From an uncultured Bacteroides sp. (GTDB taxonomy: Bacteria > Bacteroidota > Bacteroidia > Bacteroidales > Bacteroidaceae), in the NCBI GenBank assembly GCA_900544075.1, contig UQTJ01000002.1, positions 124,001 through 188,000 of the forward strand: a stretch of 64,000 nt of DNA, read 5' to 3'. Positions 53,662 to 63,394 of the stretch are shown here, piece by piece. The translations under genes were made by a program, and so were the position numbers. Numbering within the stretch: the stretch's first letter is position 1; every line of letters starts with the position of its first letter. The notes beneath the pieces were generated by a model. The model saw only the letters and a list, made by a program, of their open reading frames with translations. It searched no databases and was not told the origin of the DNA.

Positions 53662-55539
53662 TTACCAACCTGGATTTTGAGTCAAACCATAATCTTTATT
53701 TAATTCATCTGTTGGGAATGCAGACAAATACCATTTTGTACTAAAAGTTTCCCACCATATTCTCGAAGCATTACGCAACTCAAATATTTCATATGTAAAT
53801 TCATTAGGTCTATCGCCTCTTGACGCTGCTGGTTTATCATTCCAAGTATCCTCAATTCCATCTGCTCGCTTAATTCTTAAACCATGCAATGGCGTGGTAA
53901 AATTATCTTTTAATTTATGTCGTATCATATCAAATAGACGTACATCCTCAAGCCCTAGTTCGCAAGCCCTCTCTCTAAGTATTTCCTTTAATAATATATC
54001 CTTATCATTCAAGTCCAGATTTGGATTACATTCTTTCAATCCTTTAAGTCCAACACGAGCTCGCACTTTATCTATTTGAGCAATGGCCTCATCAAATCTA
54101 TTATTCATCATCAAAGCTTCTGCATATATCAAATACAACTCAGCCATCCTTAAATACGGCCATTGTACAGTTTTTCCATTACTGGACTGATAGTCAAGAA
54201 TATATTTATAACATCCGTAACCTGTCGCAAATTCACCACTTTCCGTTACAGAGTTATCTTTCATTTCCAATCCTCCTACCCACATTTCAGCAGCGTGCCC
54301 TTTATATGCAGCATCTGCAACTAGGATATTTTCATAAAGTCGAGGGTCTCTTGAAGGTTGTGATGGGTCATTATCATTAAAAAACATATTTTTTTCTGTA
54401 ACAGACTTATTAAAATCAAAAGGTGTACCATCAGCCATTGGAAACATTACAGCAAATTCATGAGTTGGAGTATAAGCTCCTCCTGGAACAGAACCATTCC
54501 TAAAATATTGAAGATTATTATAATTCTTACATCTCGTAAATATTAAAGCTTCCGGATTATCATACCCACTTCCTCTCTGACTGTATGCATTTCTATACCT
54601 TTGTCTATAATCATTTCCATTATAATTCAATGAATAGAAACCTTTTTGTTCTACTTCATCAAAAAACTCTTCGCAAGCATTTAAACAATCTACCCACAAC
54701 TGTTGCTTGAATTCACCAGTCCATACATGATGATTAATTACAGCATCTTGAGGAGGCTCTGTACAATATGGTTCATTATCATTAAACAAAGGACTTGCTG
54801 TAAATAATAAAATTTTACATTTTAGTCCTAACGCAGCTGCACGCGTAAATCTACCATCCCAATTCTGGTATTCTTCTTGTGGTAAAACCCATGGCAAATA
54901 ACCGGAAGCTTCATCAAGAAGTTTAAGCATAAAAGCATTAGTTTCTTCTATAGTGGCTCTTGGATATGTCATTTCCTCACCTACTTTCAAAGAATGTTCC
55001 AATAAAGGTAGCCCGCCAAAATGCCTGTATAAATCAAAGTATTGAGTTGCTATAATAACTTTTGCCTCAGCTTTCAGACGTTCTTTCTCATCAGAATCCA
55101 TATCCGGCACTTTATCAACTTGTTCTATAAACAACCAACATTTTCGTATTGTTTCCCAACATCCTTCTCCATTATACTTAAAACGCACATGAGCGTTTGT
55201 TTGCTCCAAAGAAGCATTATATGTACCGGTATAATAAAAACGATTGACTCCATCCCAATTCATATGTGAATGCCAACAGTCAGACAAAACTTCAAAAGAG
55301 CACATATTCATCTTAGCCTCTATTGCAGACCAATTTAAAGGAAGTCCATAATATAACCCGGAATAACAATTCCATAAAAAATTTTTAGCATATTCTGCCT
55401 TACTAAATATCGTATCAGCTGTAACATCAACTCCCGGAGCCTTTTCCAAAAATTTATCTCCTATCTTAAAATCTTCAACACAAGCTGTCAACCAAGTACT
55501 TAGTATTAAAAGATTTAATATTTTAAAAAACGATCTCAT
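53662..55539 (-). CDS. SusD-like glycan-binding lipoprotein 1
   Basis: Surface lipoprotein of 625 residues in the RagB/SusD family, lipobox STWLTAC (cysteine near 20) then VEDF. Family blocks include EAKVIIATQYFDLYRHFGGLP, AALGLKCKILLFTASPLFN, WPYLRMAELYLIYAEALM and ERACELGLEDVRLFDMIRH. It is paired with SusC1, whose stop lies 11 bp upstream of its start. Clearly different in sequence from SusD2, so the two pairs may bind different parts or sizes of the glycan. Confidence 0.94.
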   Translation of the reverse strand: MRSFFKILNLLILSTWLTACVEDFKIGDKFLEKAPGVDVTADTIFSKAEYAKNFLWNCYSGLYYGLPLNWSAIEAKMNMCSFEVLSDCWHSHMNWDGVNRFYYTGTYNASLEQTNAHVRFKYNGEGCWETIRKCWLFIEQVDKVPDMDSDEKERLKAEAKVIIATQYFDLYRHFGGLPLLEHSLKVGEEMTYPRATIEETNAFMLKLLDEASGYLPWVLPQEEYQNWDGRFTRAAALGLKCKILLFTASPLFNDNEPYCTEPPQDAVINHHVWTGEFKQQLWVDCLNACEEFFDEVEQKGFYSLNYNGNDYRQRYRNAYSQRGSGYDNPEALIFTRCKNYNNLQYFRNGSVPGGAYTPTHEFAVMFPMADGTPFDFNKSVTEKNMFFNDNDPSQPSRDPRLYENILVADAAYKGHAAEMWVGGLEMKDNSVTESGEFATGYGCYKYILDYQSSNGKTVQWPYLRMAELYLIYAEALMMNNRFDEAIAQIDKVRARVGLKGLKECNPNLDLNDKDILLKEILRERACELGLEDVRLFDMIRHKLKDNFTTPLHGLRIKRADGIEDTWNDKPAASRGDRPNEFTYEIFELRNASRIWWETFSTKWYLSAFPTDELNKDYGLTQNPGW

Positions 55540-55550
55540 AGTATATAATT

Positions 55551-58500
55551 TTAGAAGTTTAATTTTAAACCGACATTAAATATTCTCATAAGCGGATAAT
55601 CAGGTCTGTTGCTGGTCTTTGACTCTGGATCAGCAACCTTTAACTTATCAAAAGTCAACAAGTTATAACCATTCAAAAATATTCTCATATTGTTAAGTTT
55701 TACCTTTTTCAAAAAGTCTCCTTTAAAATTATAAGATATCTCTATATTTTTCAATCGTAAATAACTTGCATCTACGAGCCATAAGTCAGAAGATTTTTTA
55801 TAATTATTAGATATAGAAGCAAAAGACGCACGTGGGTATTTCGCTGTTTCTGCTGTTTCTAATGTCCAATGATCTGTATAATTATCAAGTAATACACTTG
55901 CATTCTGAGTTTCACCAAAAGGGATTCTGAATGATTCATTTAATGTCCTTGATGCATTCCACGCATAATTCCACAACATACTAAAACTAAAATTCTTCCA
56001 ACTAAATCCTAAAGTTAAGCCTCCTGAATATTCCGGATTGTTTCTGTAACCAATAGGTTGTTCATCATCACCATCAATAACACCATCCTTATTTACATCT
56101 ACATAAACACAATCTCCCGGTTCTAATTTTACACCGTGATCTGCAATATCTATACCATATTGACTTTTATACCTTTCATTTGCAGAATCATCATAGAACC
56201 CCCAAAATTCCAAAACAAATGGCTGACCTACAGATTTTCCTGTTCTATACAAATAATCTTCGTTACGTTTAACTTCATCCATTTCAACTATTTTGTTTTT
56301 GGCATATGACAAATTGAAATTAACATAATAATTGAAATTAGAATTAATCTTATCATTCCATTCAATTGCCAATTCATATCCATGATTATCAACTATACCA
56401 TAATTCTCAACCGGCATAGTTTTTCCTATAATTACAGGAGCATTTCTTGTAAGAAGTATATCAGTTCTATGCTCAAAGAAATAATCGAAATTTATTTTTA
56501 GTCTATCATTAAAGAAATATGAATCAATACCGTAATTCTGCTTATATGCTTTTTCCCAAGTTACATTTGGATTATTCAATGTTCCTTCATAAGCACCAGG
56601 TTGAAATTTATTTATATTAGTACCAAAATTATATCCACTTCCTCCAAATAAATAAGAATCCGGTAAATATAAAAAACGTTTATAGTTACTATTATTACCA
56701 AATTTATCATTACCGACAACTCCATACGATGCCCTTAACTTAAGATAAGATATTATTGATTGATTCTTCATAAATTTTTCTTCAGAAACTACCCATCCTA
56801 TTGAAGCAGCAGGAAACAATCCATAACGATTTCCAGGAGCAAAGTTTTCAGAACCGTTATATCCTACATTCAAATCAAATAAATACTTCGTTGCATAATC
56901 ATAAGTTAAACGTCCGACTAAGCCTACATAACCTGTAGGAATCTCAGGATAATTGGCCGGATAATATTTCTTTGATTGGTTATACAATGCTAACGCACTA
57001 ATGTTATGTGAGCCAAATTTCCTTTGATAATTTAAACTGAATTCTGCATACCAATCACGGAAAGCATCACGACTTTCATTATAATTTAATACAGCATCAT
57101 CTCCAAATTTTCTCAATACGGCTTCATTTTCTTTTTCTACAGCCATGTAATATGGCATAGATGTTGCTCTATTCTTAGTATGTACAAAATTACTATTGTA
57201 AGCCCCTTTTAAATTCAAAGATAAACCCTTTGTTATAAAATCAAGTTGCTGAGTTAGTTTTAAATCTGTATTTAAAACATTATTTACTGATGTCCTGAAA
57301 CCACGTCCATAATATGCATCCAATCCATCAACTGTCGTGTCATCACTCATTGCAGGCAAATAATCAGGATTAGCCTTAATCCATTTGCCATCTACAATCC
57401 CGGCACCCGACATAGGAGACGCTCTATAAAGAAAGCGGAAAAGTTGATCATCAGAATCTTTAGATATAGGTCTATTCTTATCTTCTACTCTACCACCAAT
57501 ACCTACAGCAAGTTTGGTTGTTTTTGATAAATCAAAATCCAAATTTGCTCTATAATTGTATCTTTTATATTTAAAATTAGAATTATAATCTGCATCAAAT
57601 CCTTCCAATATTCCATCTTGTGTTAAAATACCTGCAGATACAAAATATCTAACACCTTCCGTTCCCCCTGAAATGCTTACATTATGCTGACTTTGGATAG
57701 TAGCTTCTTTAAATAAGTAATCTTGCCAGTCAACATCCGGATAAAGCAAAGGATTAGAATGATTTTTAAAAGCATTTAATGCCTCCTCACTAAACATCAA
57801 GTTTTCTGGTTTTACTCCATCATTCAATTGAGCTTCATTATAATAAGAAGCCCATTGATAGCTATTTGCATACTCCAACAGACGAGTAGGCATCTGAACA
57901 CCAACAGAAGTTGAAACAGAAACTTTTGCTTTTCCCTTTTCACCACGTTTTGTGGTAATAAGAATTACACCGTTTGCACCTCTCACACCAAAAACTGCAG
58001 TTGCAGATGCATCTTTAAGCACAGTAATATTTTCTATTTCATTAGGATCCAACTGCGAAAAACTACGTTCTACACCGTCAACAAGAATCAATGGAGAAGA
58101 ATCCCCTGTCCCCAAAGTACCTGTACCTCGTATAAACAACACAGGATCATCCGCACCAGGCTCACCAGAATATTGCACAGATGATAACCCAGGCATACGA
58201 CCAGAAAGAGCATTTCCAACTGAGGCGACTGGAGTCTTTAATAACTCATCATTCCCCATAGAGGACAATGCACCTGTAATAGTAACTTTTTTCTGAGTTC
58301 CATAAGCTATTACCTGTACTTCATCAAGCATCTGATTATCTTCATCTAATATGATATTAAAAAATTTTTCTTTACCTATAGATATTTCTTTTTCCTGATA
58401 ACCAATAAATGAAACTAACAAAGTCTTTGCTCCTTCCGGTAAATTAAGGCTAAAAGCACCATCTAAATCAGTTACAGTTCCAACTGTGGGAACTTCCTTT

Positions 58501-58676
58501 ACTACAACATTAACCCCTATCAAGGTTTCACCATTAATATCTTTTACAACTCCCTTTACTACTTTGCTTTGATATACTGATGATAATACCTGATTAGGAC
58601 CAATAATCATCATAGCCAGTAGAAAAAAGTAAAATAAGGAAAACTTTCTTCCTGTAGTGTTATTAATTCGTATCAT
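55551..58676 (-). CDS. SusC-like TonB-dependent transporter 1
   Basis: Outer-membrane importer of 1041 residues with the full SusC layout: signal peptide, a carboxypeptidase-regulatory-like domain (about 38-115, VKGVVKDINGETLIGVNVVV), a TonB-box region (LDEVQVIAYGTQKK), the plug (VLFIRGTGTL, PLILVDGVERS, ITVLKDASATAVFGVRGANGVILITTKRG) and the barrel ending MRIFNVGLKLNF. It is the first intact gene of the PUL, 26 bp behind the frameshifted pseudogene. Energy comes from TonB-ExbBD encoded elsewhere. Confidence 0.95.
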   Translation of the reverse strand: MIRINNTTGRKFSLFYFFLLAMMIIGPNQVLSSVYQSKVVKGVVKDINGETLIGVNVVVKEVPTVGTVTDLDGAFSLNLPEGAKTLLVSFIGYQEKEISIGKEKFFNIILDEDNQMLDEVQVIAYGTQKKVTITGALSSMGNDELLKTPVASVGNALSGRMPGLSSVQYSGEPGADDPVLFIRGTGTLGTGDSSPLILVDGVERSFSQLDPNEIENITVLKDASATAVFGVRGANGVILITTKRGEKGKAKVSVSTSVGVQMPTRLLEYANSYQWASYYNEAQLNDGVKPENLMFSEEALNAFKNHSNPLLYPDVDWQDYLFKEATIQSQHNVSISGGTEGVRYFVSAGILTQDGILEGFDADYNSNFKYKRYNYRANLDFDLSKTTKLAVGIGGRVEDKNRPISKDSDDQLFRFLYRASPMSGAGIVDGKWIKANPDYLPAMSDDTTVDGLDAYYGRGFRTSVNNVLNTDLKLTQQLDFITKGLSLNLKGAYNSNFVHTKNRATSMPYYMAVEKENEAVLRKFGDDAVLNYNESRDAFRDWYAEFSLNYQRKFGSHNISALALYNQSKKYYPANYPEIPTGYVGLVGRLTYDYATKYLFDLNVGYNGSENFAPGNRYGLFPAASIGWVVSEEKFMKNQSIISYLKLRASYGVVGNDKFGNNSNYKRFLYLPDSYLFGGSGYNFGTNINKFQPGAYEGTLNNPNVTWEKAYKQNYGIDSYFFNDRLKINFDYFFEHRTDILLTRNAPVIIGKTMPVENYGIVDNHGYELAIEWNDKINSNFNYYVNFNLSYAKNKIVEMDEVKRNEDYLYRTGKSVGQPFVLEFWGFYDDSANERYKSQYGIDIADHGVKLEPGDCVYVDVNKDGVIDGDDEQPIGYRNNPEYSGGLTLGFSWKNFSFSMLWNYAWNASRTLNESFRIPFGETQNASVLLDNYTDHWTLETAETAKYPRASFASISNNYKKSSDLWLVDASYLRLKNIEISYNFKGDFLKKVKLNNMRIFLNGYNLLTFDKLKVADPESKTSNRPDYPLMRIFNVGLKLNF

Positions 58677-58702
58677 ATATTTATGTATTAGATTATAAAA
58701 TA

Positions 58703-59031
58703 TTATTCTAATGATTTTTTATTTATTTCGCGGATACATACATTGTCAATACAAGCTAAATCATTCTTCCAAAACGTTAATCTGATTTTATTACTTGTAG
58801 CGGTATACTTTCTTTTATAGAAGTTGAGGAAAGAAAGCCTTTCATTATTCTTCCTATAAATTCGAAATTATAACTTTTACCATTCTCTGTATTAGGATCA
58901 AACATAGCAGATACTACAGAAGGAAGATCTTCACCTGTATCTACATACTCATTCTTATTATCAAATAATGAACCAGACTCAGACGAGCATCCGGCCAATA
59001 ACAAAGCTGAAAAGACAAACAGTTTATTCAT
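58703..59031 (-). pseudogene. Frameshifted lipoprotein with binding-module remnants
   Basis: The open frame from 59031 to 58777 gives 84 residues: lipobox LLLAGC, then GKSYNFEFIGRIMKG, close to NKSYKFEFIGRI of the binding-module protein at 47,189-48,019. Beyond about 58,800 the homology continues in another frame: TATSNKIRLTFWKNDLACID then NVCIREINKKSLE, ending at the stop 58703-58705, matching the module's closing strand (VKVKFFKPQKGVAFIDDVKV). About 30 residues of the usual module are missing between the two pieces. This reads as a shortened, frameshifted gene at the head of the PUL. A sequencing error could explain the frame change but not the missing part. Confidence 0.7.
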
Positions 59032-59059
59032 AAATTAAAAATCAAGATTAATTATACTA

Positions 59060-59088
59060 CAAAAATAAATCAAAGTGGTATTATACAA
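59060..59088 (-). promoter_or_regulatory. PUL promoter
   Basis: On the minus strand TTG (59086-59088 reversed) and TATTTTTG (59060-59067 reversed) lie 18 bases apart, the same spacing as the promoter at 3,599. RNA would begin near 59,053, about 20 bases before the pseudogene start, and could run through the whole PUL. Confidence 0.6.
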
Positions 59089-59104
59089 AATGTAAAATAC
59101 CACT
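59074..59104. promoter_or_regulatory. Operator-like inverted repeat over the PUL -33 region
   Basis: AGTGGTATT (59074-59082) and AATACCACT (59096-59104) form a perfect 9-bp inverted repeat with a 13-base centre that contains the -33 TTG. Such placement suits a regulator contacting RNA polymerase. It could instead be the terminator hairpin of the DUF5107 gene, since T-rich sequence follows on the minus strand. Confidence 0.55.
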
Positions 59105-59134
59105 AAAATAATGTATATTAAAATGAATTTACTA

Positions 59135-62100
59135 TCAAATCATGTCACACATCGCAAGAAGTCTTGCTCCTACCTGATGATTTATATCAAGACGAACTAC
59201 TTCTGAAAGGAACTTACGAGCCTGTTCCTTGTCACCAAGACCAAGATATCCGAGTCCCATCACAAGGTTACAGTGAATCAAGTTGCGAACATTCAAATCG
59301 TCATCCCAAATCAGCAAGTCAGGAAGTGATACTGCAAAGTAATCAATCTTAACATTATCAAACAAATGCTGTTCTCCATGCTTGATAAGTTTGTTGAAAC
59401 GGCTGCGAGCCTTGTCTTCATCACCAAGCTTGCGCCATGCAAGACCTTGATAGAAAATCTTGTCAGGCTGCTGGTCGTTATAGAAGAATGCGATAGCTGG
59501 TTCTGCAGAGCCTTTAGTTGCTCTCTCGAAATATTCTTTTGCAAGTTCTGCCTCGCCAAGACCTTCGTACGCACATCCCATCCAGTAGTGAATATCATTT
59601 TCTTCTGCCATTGAAAGCTTACCTTCACCCAAATTATCAGGATATTTTTCTGTTTCCTTCAACAATCGTACTGCATCAGCATAACGTCCTTCTTTCAAAG
59701 CAATTTTGGCAAGTTCCACACGACAGAATACATACTGACTTGTAATCTTTCCTTCACCACCTTCCCACGGATGGAACTTACGTGAATTAATCAAATCGTA
59801 TGCTGTCTGGTATTCTCCAAGCTGATTGTAAAGAGTTATACGTTCGATACACAAGTCATCGCGCTGTTCCACAACCTCTGCGTGTGCATTGAGGAAGTCA
59901 AGACGCTGACGGTGTGAGTAACGGAGTTTCTTATACAACTGGTCAAGCTCCATAAGGATACGTGCATCAGCCTCGTCAAGCTTGTATGCCTTTTCAAGTG
60001 TAGCAAGAGCTTTCTGCGGGTCATTCTGCTTATTGTAGTAAGCCAATGACAGGTTACGCAATACTGTAGGATATGTATCATCGATTGATACTGATTTTTC
60101 CCAGCAAGCAACCGCTTCATCATAGATACGTGCAGCATAATGGAAGTTACCAAGATAATAAGGAGCTTTTGCACCTTCCGGGTTAAGTACCATAGCATCG
60201 TTAATCATAAGAACTTCTTCTAACTTGTTAGGGAAGCAATAGTCAGGACACATTGTCTCAGCTTTCTTATATAGAGCTACAGCCTCATCCTTTTTGCCCA
60301 TCTTTGATGCAAAGTAACCAAGAGCAAAGTAAACCATTGGATAAGTCACTTCAGCATCTTCTGTTACGAACGACAACAACTGAGTAGCTTCGTCATACAT
60401 TCCTGCAGATGCATAGTCTATTGCATATTCAATATAGCTGTGAACAGCACCACGCATCAGAGTCTTCATTTCAGCCTTAACAGCAGATGCTTCTTCTGCT
60501 TTTCCCTGAAGAGTATTGATAAGGTAAGATTCAAAGCGGCATCCCATATTGAACTTATCCATCAGCAGTGATTCATTGATAAGAGTTTCTGCCTGTGCAA
60601 AATCTCCTATCTTTCGCAAGAATGAAGCCTTCAACTGACGGCCCTTATGGTTCAACCAGTTACGGTACAATGAACGGTTGATATGGTCAATACCGTTTGC
60701 ATAATCCTCACGAATCATATCAATCTGAGCCAACCCCATATAGCCTGAATCCTGCCATGCAGCATTCCATGTAGCCTTGAAGAATGCATCGTATGCTCCG
60801 TCAATATCACCTTGCATCTTCTTGCTCCATCCAAGATTGTAATGTGGTTCGCCTTCGTATGGATTAGGATTACGTTCTGTCTGAGTCTTGATTGCACGGT
60901 CGAAATATTTCTGTGCTTCAGCAAAACGTCCGCGACGCATCAGCAGCAAACCTACTGCATTATTACAACGGATATCGCTTTCATCGCGGCTCAACGCTTC
61001 CATATAATAGTCCATTGGAAGATATGTAGCGTGACGATACTGTTCCAGGTGATGGCCTGTCAGGAACAACTGTTCCATGCTTGCAATCTTTTTGGGGTCA
61101 AGAGCAGCCTTTGCCGGTTCCGGAATAGGTTTGATTTCCGGTTTTGCAGCCTGATAACTTACAAGCACTTTACCCTTTTCATCAAGAACAGTAAGTTTAA
61201 GTTCTTCAAGTTTCTGAGTGTCACAATCAACAGTATTGATATATGAATTATCCGGTGCCACAGCTGTCAGTGCATCAAGATAAATCTTTCCGCTTTCTGT
61301 ATTTGTGAGCATTACGCGAACTTCCTTGTGAGCAGCTGTAGTATAAAGGATAACCTTCATCTTGCCACCTTCTTCAGGAATCATATTTATAAGAGCATCA
61401 CGTGTGGCATTCTTAACCATACCCACCTTCTGATAAGGCATGAAATACTGTACCCATGATTTTTCTTCGTATGGCTGCAACCATGTAAAGTCAGGCTGGT
61501 TGTCACAGTACATACCTGTCATAAGTTCAATGTAAGGTCCGTCTTCGTCTGTCAGGTTGCGGTCCCATGCCTGACCGAAGTCACCATGTCCCCATGTCCA
61601 CTGTTTCTTACCGGCATTAACATGATGATCTGCCACGTGGAGAAGTCCTGATTCGATATGTTCTTCATAACCACCTACGAAATCAAACTTAGAGTTGATA
61701 GCCATGTATGAAGTTGGAACAGGGATGTTTTTATAGCGTGAAATATCCACACCTGCAGAATAGTCCACCTTGTAGTATTCTCCTGTTGCTATAGGGAAGC
61801 TTGATACGGCACGTTTACCGTGGTCGAACACTGCATTTACATCAGGTGGGAATACTGAATAATAATCCTTATTTACAACTACCGCAGGATTAGCCCACCA
61901 CAAGAATGTCTGTGGGAACGGAGTACGGTTATATACCTTTGCCTTGATTTCAATATATGCTTTTCCAGGATAAAGAGTAAATCCGGCCATACCTTTGGTG
62001 CGGAACATACGTTCTACCTCACTACACCAGATAGTCTTACTTCCGTCCGGGAATTCTTCTATCATACAGTCAGTCGGAAGATATGTACTTGGACGGTGAT

Positions 62101-62506
62101 GCTGTGGCCAGTTGAACTCGATACCACCAGAAATCCATGGACCTGTCAGACCAACCAATGCAGGTTTGATAACCTGGTTATAATATACGAAATGACGTTT
62201 CTTCACCTTGTCGTAAGCCATCTGAATACGTCCTCCCAATTCAGGTAGGATCATCAATTTGATGTATTCATTCTCTATAAAGAAAGCTCTCCAAGGACGG
62301 TCGTGTTTTTCATCTTCAATTTTTTCAATCACAGGGTAAGGATATACCGAACCGGAACTACCCTGATAAACACGTTTTTCAAGGAATATTGGATTTTTCT
62401 CTTCTTTGCCTATCCCGTATGTAGGCAACATTACGGTTTCTTCCCAAGCTCTTACTTCAGAGGTATTTACCGTACTTTGAATAAGGTATTCGGTTATTTT
62501 TTCCAT
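59135..62506 (-). CDS. DUF5107 and TPR repeat protein
   Basis: Cytoplasmic protein of 1123 residues without signal peptide. The N-terminal 380 or so residues are DUF5107, a beta-sandwich related in look to aldose-epimerase-like sugar-binding folds (LMILPELGGRIQMAYDK, SGGIEFNWPQHHRPSTY, WTWGHGDFGQAWDRN). From about residue 460 to the end run TPR-type helical repeats (for example YPMVYFALGYFASKMGKKDEA and PTVLRNLSLAYYNKQNDPQKA). Relatives occur beside sugar transporters; function is unknown. It has lower AT content than the PUL. An SGNH-like gene lies 113 bp upstream. Confidence 0.88.
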   Translation of the reverse strand: MEKITEYLIQSTVNTSEVRAWEETVMLPTYGIGKEEKNPIFLEKRVYQGSSGSVYPYPVIEKIEDEKHDRPWRAFFIENEYIKLMILPELGGRIQMAYDKVKKRHFVYYNQVIKPALVGLTGPWISGGIEFNWPQHHRPSTYLPTDCMIEEFPDGSKTIWCSEVERMFRTKGMAGFTLYPGKAYIEIKAKVYNRTPFPQTFLWWANPAVVVNKDYYSVFPPDVNAVFDHGKRAVSSFPIATGEYYKVDYSAGVDISRYKNIPVPTSYMAINSKFDFVGGYEEHIESGLLHVADHHVNAGKKQWTWGHGDFGQAWDRNLTDEDGPYIELMTGMYCDNQPDFTWLQPYEEKSWVQYFMPYQKVGMVKNATRDALINMIPEEGGKMKVILYTTAAHKEVRVMLTNTESGKIYLDALTAVAPDNSYINTVDCDTQKLEELKLTVLDEKGKVLVSYQAAKPEIKPIPEPAKAALDPKKIASMEQLFLTGHHLEQYRHATYLPMDYYMEALSRDESDIRCNNAVGLLLMRRGRFAEAQKYFDRAIKTQTERNPNPYEGEPHYNLGWSKKMQGDIDGAYDAFFKATWNAAWQDSGYMGLAQIDMIREDYANGIDHINRSLYRNWLNHKGRQLKASFLRKIGDFAQAETLINESLLMDKFNMGCRFESYLINTLQGKAEEASAVKAEMKTLMRGAVHSYIEYAIDYASAGMYDEATQLLSFVTEDAEVTYPMVYFALGYFASKMGKKDEAVALYKKAETMCPDYCFPNKLEEVLMINDAMVLNPEGAKAPYYLGNFHYAARIYDEAVACWEKSVSIDDTYPTVLRNLSLAYYNKQNDPQKALATLEKAYKLDEADARILMELDQLYKKLRYSHRQRLDFLNAHAEVVEQRDDLCIERITLYNQLGEYQTAYDLINSRKFHPWEGGEGKITSQYVFCRVELAKIALKEGRYADAVRLLKETEKYPDNLGEGKLSMAEENDIHYWMGCAYEGLGEAELAKEYFERATKGSAEPAIAFFYNDQQPDKIFYQGLAWRKLGDEDKARSRFNKLIKHGEQHLFDNVKIDYFAVSLPDLLIWDDDLNVRNLIHCNLVMGLGYLGLGDKEQARKFLSEVVRLDINHQVGARLLAMCDMI

Positions 62507-62619
62507 ATTAAAAGGTAAATGAATTTGTAATTATTTATGATGCAAAAATCGCAAAAATGAATTGATTTAAAAATGTAATAAATGTTCGTTATGATGTATA
62601 AAAACTCGTATTTATTCAT

Positions 62620-63321
62620 TTAATAAAACCAAGTCATCAGTTCTGCAGCTACGCTACTGTGGCCTGCCGGATTTGGATGATTATTTTGACTCATATATTT
62701 CTTAAGATCTTCTCCATTTTTGGCTTTGTCGTAAAATATCTTGTATGAATCAACCAACCCTACTTTATATTCCTTTGCAAGTTTTCTAACCATTTCTGCA
62801 TGTGCAGCCAATGGAGTATTTTCATCAAGTATATCTTCTTTTAAATCAGGTGTTGGAGTCAGCAGAATAACTTTAATACCCTTTTTCAATGTAGTTTCAA
62901 TCATCTTTCTCCACGCTTTCTCTGCCCTTTCCAGACCTATTCCCCTGTCATTCAAAGCATAATCTATAAAAAGTACATCCGGACGATGAGTAAGTACTTC
63001 TTTCTTGAATCTTTTTTCTCCCTGTTCTGCCTGCTCTCCTCCTATGGAAGTTGTAATAACATTTACTACAGCAAAAGGATATTGTGTTTTAATACCATGG
63101 AGCAGCATATGAGGATATGCCTGCAATGTATTAACTATTGGAGTACGGGCATATCCGGTAGGTACACTGTGACCATGAAATACAATATTGAGAGTTCTGT
63201 TCTTAGGCCATTTCTTTACTAATTCATTTTTAAAATCTGAAAGATAAGTTTCTTTATCCGCAATTTGAGCTGATAACGATACTGAACAAAAAAATAATAC
63301 TGTTAACAAAATCTTTTTCAT
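62620..63321 (-). CDS. SGNH/GDSL-like secreted protein with altered active site
   Basis: Secreted 233-residue protein, signal peptide to about residue 19 (SLSAQI), with the SGNH hydrolase fold: block I VFHGHSVPTGY (S52 as nucleophile, but GHS instead of GDS), block III YALND, and block V QNNHPNPAGH, where the usual aspartate three residues before the histidine is a glutamine. It might be an esterase with a changed triad or a non-catalytic relative. It lies between the MFS sugar porter and the DUF5107 gene, in the same direction. Confidence 0.75.
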   Translation of the reverse strand: MKKILLTVLFFCSVSLSAQIADKETYLSDFKNELVKKWPKNRTLNIVFHGHSVPTGYARTPIVNTLQAYPHMLLHGIKTQYPFAVVNVITTSIGGEQAEQGEKRFKKEVLTHRPDVLFIDYALNDRGIGLERAEKAWRKMIETTLKKGIKVILLTPTPDLKEDILDENTPLAAHAEMVRKLAKEYKVGLVDSYKIFYDKAKNGEDLKKYMSQNNHPNPAGHSSVAAELMTWFY

Positions 63322-63350
63322 AATACAACAAATTATAAATTAATACAAAT

Positions 63351-63390
63351 AATAACGGTTTATGAAATGATATTCATAAAATCCGTTATT
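63351..63390. repeat. Long imperfect inverted repeat between the MFS and SGNH genes
   Basis: AATAACGG and TATGAA on the left (63351-63366) pair with TTCATA and CCGTTATT on the right (63373-63390), interrupted by a small bulge, around a 6-base loop. It lies 30 bp upstream of the SGNH start and no T tract follows, so a protein site or RNA element is as likely as a terminator. Confidence 0.6.
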
Positions 63391-63394
63391 ATAT

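Noticed and set aside
31153..59031. Mucin or host glycosaminoglycan PUL
   Set aside because: Sulfatases, GH2 and a SASA esterase would fit, but sialidase, fucosidase, hexosaminidase and lyase genes are absent; not fully excluded.
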